This document shows positions 59,145 to 64,000 of a stretch of DNA of 64,000 nucleotides, one piece after another. A model generated the notes under the pieces. That model worked only from the letters and a program-made list of their open reading frames with translations. It did not search any database and was not told the origin of the DNA. Position 1 is the first letter of the stretch, and each line of letters begins with the position of its first letter. The translations under genes and the position numbers were made by a program. This stretch comes from Spongilla lacustris (lineage: Eukaryota > Porifera > Demospongiae > Spongillida > Spongillidae): assembly GCA_949361645.1 (NCBI GenBank), contig OX442437.1, positions 2,190,296 to 2,254,295 of the forward strand, given 5' to 3'.

Positions 59145-59525
59145 CTAACATCAGATAAGGTTGTGGGTTCCTTTCAAGTTTAATTATATTCACAGCACAG
59201 AAGGGCAGATGTTACATGTAGTTTGAAGGGAATACATGTACATGTAGACAAAAGACACAAGTAATTTTCAGTACTCAGGTAGGTACATGTAGGTCTATGT
59301 AGGTCCATGTAGGGTTCATGCAGGGTAGGTCTATGTAGGTCCATGTAGGGTTCATGCAGGGTAGGTCTATGTAGGTCCATGTAAGGGTTCATGCAGGGTA
59401 GGCCTATGTAGGTCAATGTAGGGGTTCATGCAGGGTAGGTCTACATGTGGCCTCTAACATCAGATACGGTTGTGGGTTCCCTTTCAAGTTTATTATTATT
59501 CAAGTTTATTATATTCACAGCACAA
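59145..59525 (+). repeat. About 48-bp minisatellite between duplicated flanks
   Basis: The phrase GGTCTATGTAGGTCCATGTA with GGGTTCATGCAGGGTA repeats about 3.5 times (59280-59445). Each side carries the same approximately 55-bp block (ACATCAGATA(A/C)GGTTGTGGG to ATATTCACAGCACA; 59147-59202 and 59457-59524). Confidence 0.8.
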
Positions 59526-59628
59526 ACCATGGGCAGATCTTAGGATTAAGAGTAGGTACATGTATGACAAAACCTTCAGTATTCTGCATGTAGGAGCGTG
59601 TATGGGCTGGTTTTTTTTAAGTATGATG

Positions 59629-61066
59629 TATAGGCTGATGTATGGGGTATGGTGTATAGGCTACTGTAGTGTATGGTGTACAGGCTGGTGTATGGTGTAC
59701 AGGCTAGTGTATGGTGTATAGGCTGGTGTATGGTGTACAGGCTGGTGTATGGTGTACAGGCTAGTGTATGGTATATAGGCTGGTGTATGGTGTACAGGCC
59801 GGTGTATGGTGTATAGGCTGGTGTATGGTGTATAGGATGGTGTATGGTGTATAGGCTGGTGTATGGTGTACAGGCTGGTGTATGGTGTATAGGTGTATAG
59901 GCTGGTGTATGGTGTACAGGCTGGTGTATGGTGTATAGGTGTATAGGCTGGTGTATGGGGTCTAGGCTGGTGTATGGTGTACAGGCTGGTGTATGGTGTA
60001 CAGGCTAGTGTATGGTGTATAGGCTGGTGTATAGTGTATAGGTGTATAGGCTGGTGCATGGGGTCTAGGCTAGTGTATGGTGTACAGGCTGGTGTATGGT
60101 GTACAGGCTGGTGTATGGGGTCTAGGCTGGTGTATGGTGTACAGGCTAGTGTATGGTGTACAGGCTGGTGTATGGTGTACAGGCTGGGGTATGGTGTATA
60201 GGATGGTGTATGGTGTATAGGATGGTGTATGGTGTACAGGCTAGTGTATGGTGTACAGGCTGGTGTATGGTGTACAGGCTGGTGTATGGGGTCTAGGCTG
60301 GTGTATGGTGTACAGGCTAGTGTATGGTGTACAGGCTGGTGTATGGTGTACAGGCTGGTGTATGGTGTACAGGCTAGTGTATGGTGTATAGGCTGGTGTA
60401 TGGTGTACAGGCTGGGGTATGGTGTATAGGATGGTGTATGGTGTATAGGATGGTGTATGGTGTACAGGCTAGTGTATGGTGTACAGGCTGGTGTATGGTG
60501 TACAGGCTGGTGTATGGGGTCTAGGCTGGTGTATGGTGTACAGGCTAGTGTATGGTGTACAGGCTGGTGTATGGTGTACAGGCTAGTGTATGGTGTACAG
60601 GCTGGTGTATGGTGTACAGGCTGGTGTATGGGGTCTAGGCTGGTGTATGGTGTACAGGCTAGTGTATGGTGTACAGGCTGGTGTATGGTGTACAGGCTAG
60701 TGTATGGTGTACAGGCTGGTGTATGGTGTACAGGCTGGTGTATGGGTTCTAGGCTGGTGTATGGGGTCTAGGCTGGTGTATGGTGTACAGGCTGGTGTAT
60801 GGGGTCTAGGCTGGTGTATGGTGTACAGGCTGGTGTATGGTGTACAGGCTGGTGTACAGGCTGATGTATGGTGTATATAGGTATAGGTGTATGGTGTACT
60901 GGCTAGTGTATGGTGTACAGGCTGGTGTATGGGGTCTAGGCTGGTGTATGGTGTACAGGCTGGTGTATGGTGTACAGGCTGGTGTATGGTGTACAGGCTA
61001 GTGTATGGTTTACAGGCTGGTGTATGGGGTCTAGGCTGGTGTATGGTGTATAGGCCGGTGTATGGG
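59629..61066 (+). repeat. 19-bp minisatellite, about 75 copies, 228-bp higher-order unit
   Basis: The unit is GGCTGGTGTATGGTGTACA with variants (GGCTAG, GTATAGG, GGGGTCTA). Patterns of variants repeat every 228 bp, twelve units; for example GGATGGTGTATGG pairs at about 60200 and 60428. Frames through it (MVYRLVYGV-like) are artefacts. Confidence 0.97.
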
Positions 61067-61267
61067 CAAACACATCATGCAAACACCAGCACATACCTAC
61101 ACAACACACCAGACACACCAACCTTCAAAGTCGCAGTAGCCTGCAACCTTGTAGTCTTTGCAGATGTCAGGTTGGTACTCCCAAAGAACAGTACAGGGGA
61201 CCTTTCCTAGGGGAGGGAAAAATGGCCCCTACATGTAGAATGCAGTCTGCACATTATCCCGCAATGG

Positions 61268-61672
61268 ATCCCCTACGAAAAAATCTTGGCATGACATGTT
61301 CCAAATTCATGCGTGATATGTTTTTGCAAGTGTTCCAGTTTTTTTAGAGCACTGTTGAACATGCTTGCATGTACATGTATGTCATTAAATTGCAGGCATA
61401 TCACTCTTCTAACTTGCACAGGATGAATAGTTTCTAAATAGCGATTCCCCGATGTGAGGCATACCCGCTAATATGCTAAGGGGTGTGCCACTTTATAACT
61501 TCTCGGGGGAACGCGTTTTAGAAACTCTTCAACCTGTGCAAGTTAGAAGGGTGATATGCCTGCAATTGAATGACATAAGCATGTTCAACAGTGCTCTAGA
61601 AAAACTGGAACACATGCGACAACATATCACACATGAATTTGGAACATGTGTGCCAAGATTTTTTTGTAGGGG
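61268..61672. repeat. Inverted repeat with about 170-bp arms
   Basis: 61268-61440 and 61505-61672 are inverted copies. Shared blocks include GTGCAAGTTAGAAG, GTGATATGCCTGCAATT, AGCATGTTCAACAGTGCTCT and CATGAATTTGGAACATG. It immediately precedes the 30-bp minisatellite; no coding capacity. Confidence 0.85.
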
Positions 61673-61675
61673 AAG

Positions 61676-61860
61676 GTGTGCCCATTATGGTGTGCTCCTT
61701 TTAAAGTGTGCCCATTAAGGTGTGCTCCTTTTAAAGTGTGCCCATTAAGGTGTGCTCCTTTTAAAGTGTGCCCATTAAGGTGTGCTCCTTTTAAAGTGTG
61801 CCCATTGAGGTGTGCTCCTTTTAAAGTGTGCCCTTTAAGGTGTGCTCCTTTTAAAGTGTG
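61676..61860 (+). repeat. 30-bp minisatellite, six copies
   Basis: The unit TGTGCCCATTAAGGTGTGCTCCTTTTAAAG is nearly perfect; the last copies vary (CATTGAGG, CTTTAAGG). Confidence 0.97.
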
Positions 61861-61918
61861 TGACATTTTCTGTACAGTTTATGTTCATGCATCGTGTGCT
61901 TGCTACCATACATTGCAG

Positions 61919-61976
61919 ACACACACACACACACAAATACACACACACAAATACACACACACACACACACACACAA
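61919..61976 (+). repeat. CA-rich microsatellite with AATA interruptions
   Basis: CACACA tracts broken twice by AATACA. Confidence 0.9.
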
Positions 61977-61992
61977 CACTCATGGAATCGTA

Positions 61993-62160
61993 CAATAGAC
62001 CCTTCTCGCCTAGAGATGAGGAATTTGATAGCACATCCGGAGGCAACCACAACAAAGTGAAAACGGCATCCGGAGGCAGCCACAGCGATATGAATCAAAT
62101 TAAGTTCAAAGCTTGATCCTTGCTATCACATTCCTGATCTTACGCGAGAAGGGTCTATTG
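61993..62160. mobile_element. 168-bp MITE with TA target site (Tc1/mariner-like)
   Basis: Termini CAATAGACCCTTCTCGC and GCGAGAAGGGTCTATTG are perfectly inverted and flanked by TA on both sides (61991-61992 and 62161-62162). An inner inverted pair AGGAATTTGATAGCA / TGCTATCACATTCCT extends the TIR to about 45 bp. No coding capacity. Confidence 0.85.
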
Positions 62161-62162
62161 TA

Positions 62163-62773
62163 TGCCACAATATTTGGCCTCATCACATCTGCTACCACCT
62201 CCCTTGACCACACCCACCTGCTGGCTGCATTCCCTTGTGAGGTCTCCCTCCTCTTGCGGCCTCGAAGTACTCGGTGTAGTTGTGTCCTCTGTATATGTTG
62301 TCCTCCATACTATATATGGAAAACAAACAATATTAATTAATCATCATACAACAGACTGAGTTTTGCAGCATAGTAGGAGGACATGAATCACCATGGCAAC
62401 TAGACATATACAAATAAAAATTTGTTCTGGAGAATAATGCTGATATTGCTGTCTTTACAGGGTTAAAACTGGTGTCACTAAAGGGCTAATATCACTGTAT
62501 CTGACTGGCCTATAAAGGGTTACTGCAAGTGGTGACCAGTGCCCAGACCTGGTTCAAATTCTGTGCCTTCTCCATGACACCCCACTGGTCCCTGTTCTGT
62601 TCTGTCTCCATCTCCAAGGTGAGGGTGGCCTCCATGTCATGCCTCCCTCACAGACTTAGTATGTTGGGTCACCTTGCTGAGTTTTTCCTTATCTTTGTCA
62701 CTGAACACTCTGAGCCTCCTCTGATGAAGGGAAGTGGAAGGAGAGGATCATGGAAGGAGGGAAGAGGCGAGGA
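62163..62773. other. No gene recognised
   Basis: A minus-strand stretch at 62529-62690 reads protein-like (MEATLTLEMETEQNRDQWGV) but is interrupted and unassigned. Confidence 0.35.
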
Positions 62774-63291
62774 TGGAGAGGGAGGGAGGGAGGGAGGGAC
62801 AGAGGGAGGGAGGGAGGGAGGGAGGGAGGGAGGGAGGGAGGGAGGGAGGGAGGGAGGGAGGGAGGGAGGGAGGGAGGGAGGGAGGGAGGGAGGGAGGGAG
62901 GGAGGGAGGGAGGGAGGGAGGGAGGGAGGGAGGGAGGGAGGGAGGGAGGGAGGGAGGGAGGGAGGGAGGGAGGGAGGGAGGGAGGGAGGGAGGGAGGGAG
63001 GGAGGGAGGGAGGGAGGGAGGGAGGGAGGGAGGGAGGGAGGGAGGGAGGGAGGGAGGGAGGGAGGGAGGGAGGGAGGGAGGGAGGGAGGGAGGGAGGGAG
63101 GGAGGGAGGGAGGGAGGGAGGGAGGGAGGGAGGGAGGGAGGGAGGGAGGGAGGGAGGGAGGGAGGGAGGGAGGGAGGGAGGGAGGGAGGGAGGGAGGGAG
63201 GGAGGGAGGGAGGGAGGGAGGGAGGGAGGGAGGGAGGGAGGGAGGGAGGGAGGGAGGGAGGGAGGGAGGGAGGGAGGGAGGGAGGGAGGGA
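62774..63291 (+). repeat. (AGGG)n microsatellite, about 515 bp
   Basis: Nearly uninterrupted tetranucleotide repeat with one ACAG break at about 62800. It can form G-quadruplexes on the plus strand. Confidence 0.98.
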
Positions 63292-63514
63292 GGAGTGGGT
63301 AAATAGAGCTTGCCATTGGTGAGCATTGATAGCTGGAGTTGAGTTGTGTACTGTGGAAAACAATGCAGAATGTCATCAAAACTAGCCAATTACATTCATG
63401 TGCATATGCATGCATTGCACAAGTACAAGAACTGATTCTTAGCATATATATACATGTACATACTGACTTACATGTACAGAGAGAGGGGAAGAGAGGATTC
63501 ATAGCCACTCACAC

Positions 63515-63655
63515 AACAACACACGCACACACAGTCATGCATACATACTCACACACATGCTCACACACACAATCACACACACATATGCTCACACACACAA
63601 TCACACACACATATGCTCACACACACAATCACACACACATATGCTCACACACACG
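63515..63655 (+). repeat. CA-rich 28-bp minisatellite
   Basis: The block ATGCTCACACACACAATCAC with ACACACAT repeats about four times. Confidence 0.85.
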
Positions 63656-64000
63656 CTGTCAGCTGTGGGGTATCTGCCATAGGATTCATTTCTTAGGTGC
63701 TTGCTATATGGGGTACTTGCCATAGGGCCCATAGCTTCTTGCCATGGAATACTTCATAGCTGTGTGCAATAGGGATCACTCCAACTCCATACACTGTATA
63801 CGTAGCTGTTAGGTGTCTGCCATAGATTTGAGTTCATAGCTGTTAACTGTGTGATTCTCCATGCATCGCTTATTGCCATAGAGTTCACTCCATACATGGG
63901 CCAGGGGTATTCTGTCGCTGCCTGCCGTAGAGTCCAGAGTATAGTACCAGCTTTATAGCTGCCTGTCTGCAATAGGGTCGTACCTCCGTAGCAGTTAGCT
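63656..64000 (+). repeat. Degenerate repeat with TCTGCCATAG / TAGCTGTTA phrases
   Basis: Variants of (T/C)TGCCATAG and CATAGCTGTTA recur every 50-60 bp to the end of the window. This is a weak, old tandem array; no gene is seen. Confidence 0.45.

Noticed and set aside
59629..61121. MVYRLVYGV-type repeat proteins and a possible CRISPR-like array
   Set aside because: Units are directly adjacent 19-mers with no unique spacers; this is a eukaryotic minisatellite.
62529..63508. Long Gly/Glu- and Pro/Ser-repeat frames
   Set aside because: Translation of the (AGGG)n tract on both strands.

Overview
The window looks like nuclear DNA of an early-branching animal, most probably a demosponge. The evidence is a multi-exon animal-type (type 2) chitin synthase with SAM domains, a nuclear copy of mitochondrial nad4 that reads through only if TGA encodes Trp (as in sponge mtDNA), and a transposon set of REL-type non-LTR retroelements, hAT elements, DUF6589/RecQ fragments and long-TIR elements. 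A cnidarian or other marine invertebrate is not excluded. No bacterial operon, rRNA, tRNA or CRISPR array was seen. Genes are sparse; most of the sequence is repeats, nested mobile elements and satellites.

Layout. 0.3-1.3 kb: an intronless aminoglycoside-phosphotransferase/CHK-like kinase, broken by one base. 2.3-3.1 kb: a complete non-autonomous hAT element with 8-bp target-site duplication (TSD). 5.4-7.0 kb: decayed DUF6589 and RecQ fragments, tail to tail. 9.7-11.6 kb: a LINE with a C-terminal restriction-like endonuclease, followed by a 394-bp tandem repeat. 13.13-27.41 kb: a 14.3-kb element with about 1.1-kb terminal inverted repeats (TIRs) built of 89-bp palindromic subrepeats and a perfect 8-bp TSD. 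Inside it lie HECT-domain exons touching the left TIR, a second LINE copy split by a NUMT, and six to eight fragments of another LINE family. 28.6-29.6 kb: a hAT element with 5-bp TSD that appears to have given rise to several G-rich MITEs.

31.9-52.8 kb (minus strand): one chitin synthase gene. Exons 2-9 lie at 36.3-31.9 kb. The first coding exon lies at 52.84-52.50 kb and joins in phase across a 16.2-kb intron. That intron holds a 4.6-kb near-perfect palindrome, several MITEs, a 24-bp minisatellite of about 1.4 kb, a RAG1-N-terminal-like zinc-binding exon and one copy of a long-TIR element. A second copy of that element, with an 8-bp TSD, sits about 150 bp upstream of the start codon. A related copy of the chitin synthase 5' flank without this insertion lies at 1.66-1.79 kb.

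54.7-64 kb: no confident gene. It holds minisatellites with 19-bp (1.4 kb, with 228-bp higher-order structure), 30-bp and about 48-bp units, a 0.5-kb (AGGG)n tract, foldback repeats and a TA-flanked MITE.

The only gene likely to be functional is the chitin synthase; the kinase is functional only if its frameshift is a sequencing error. Exon joins were chosen by GT/AG sites, reading phase and family resemblance; no transcript evidence was available.
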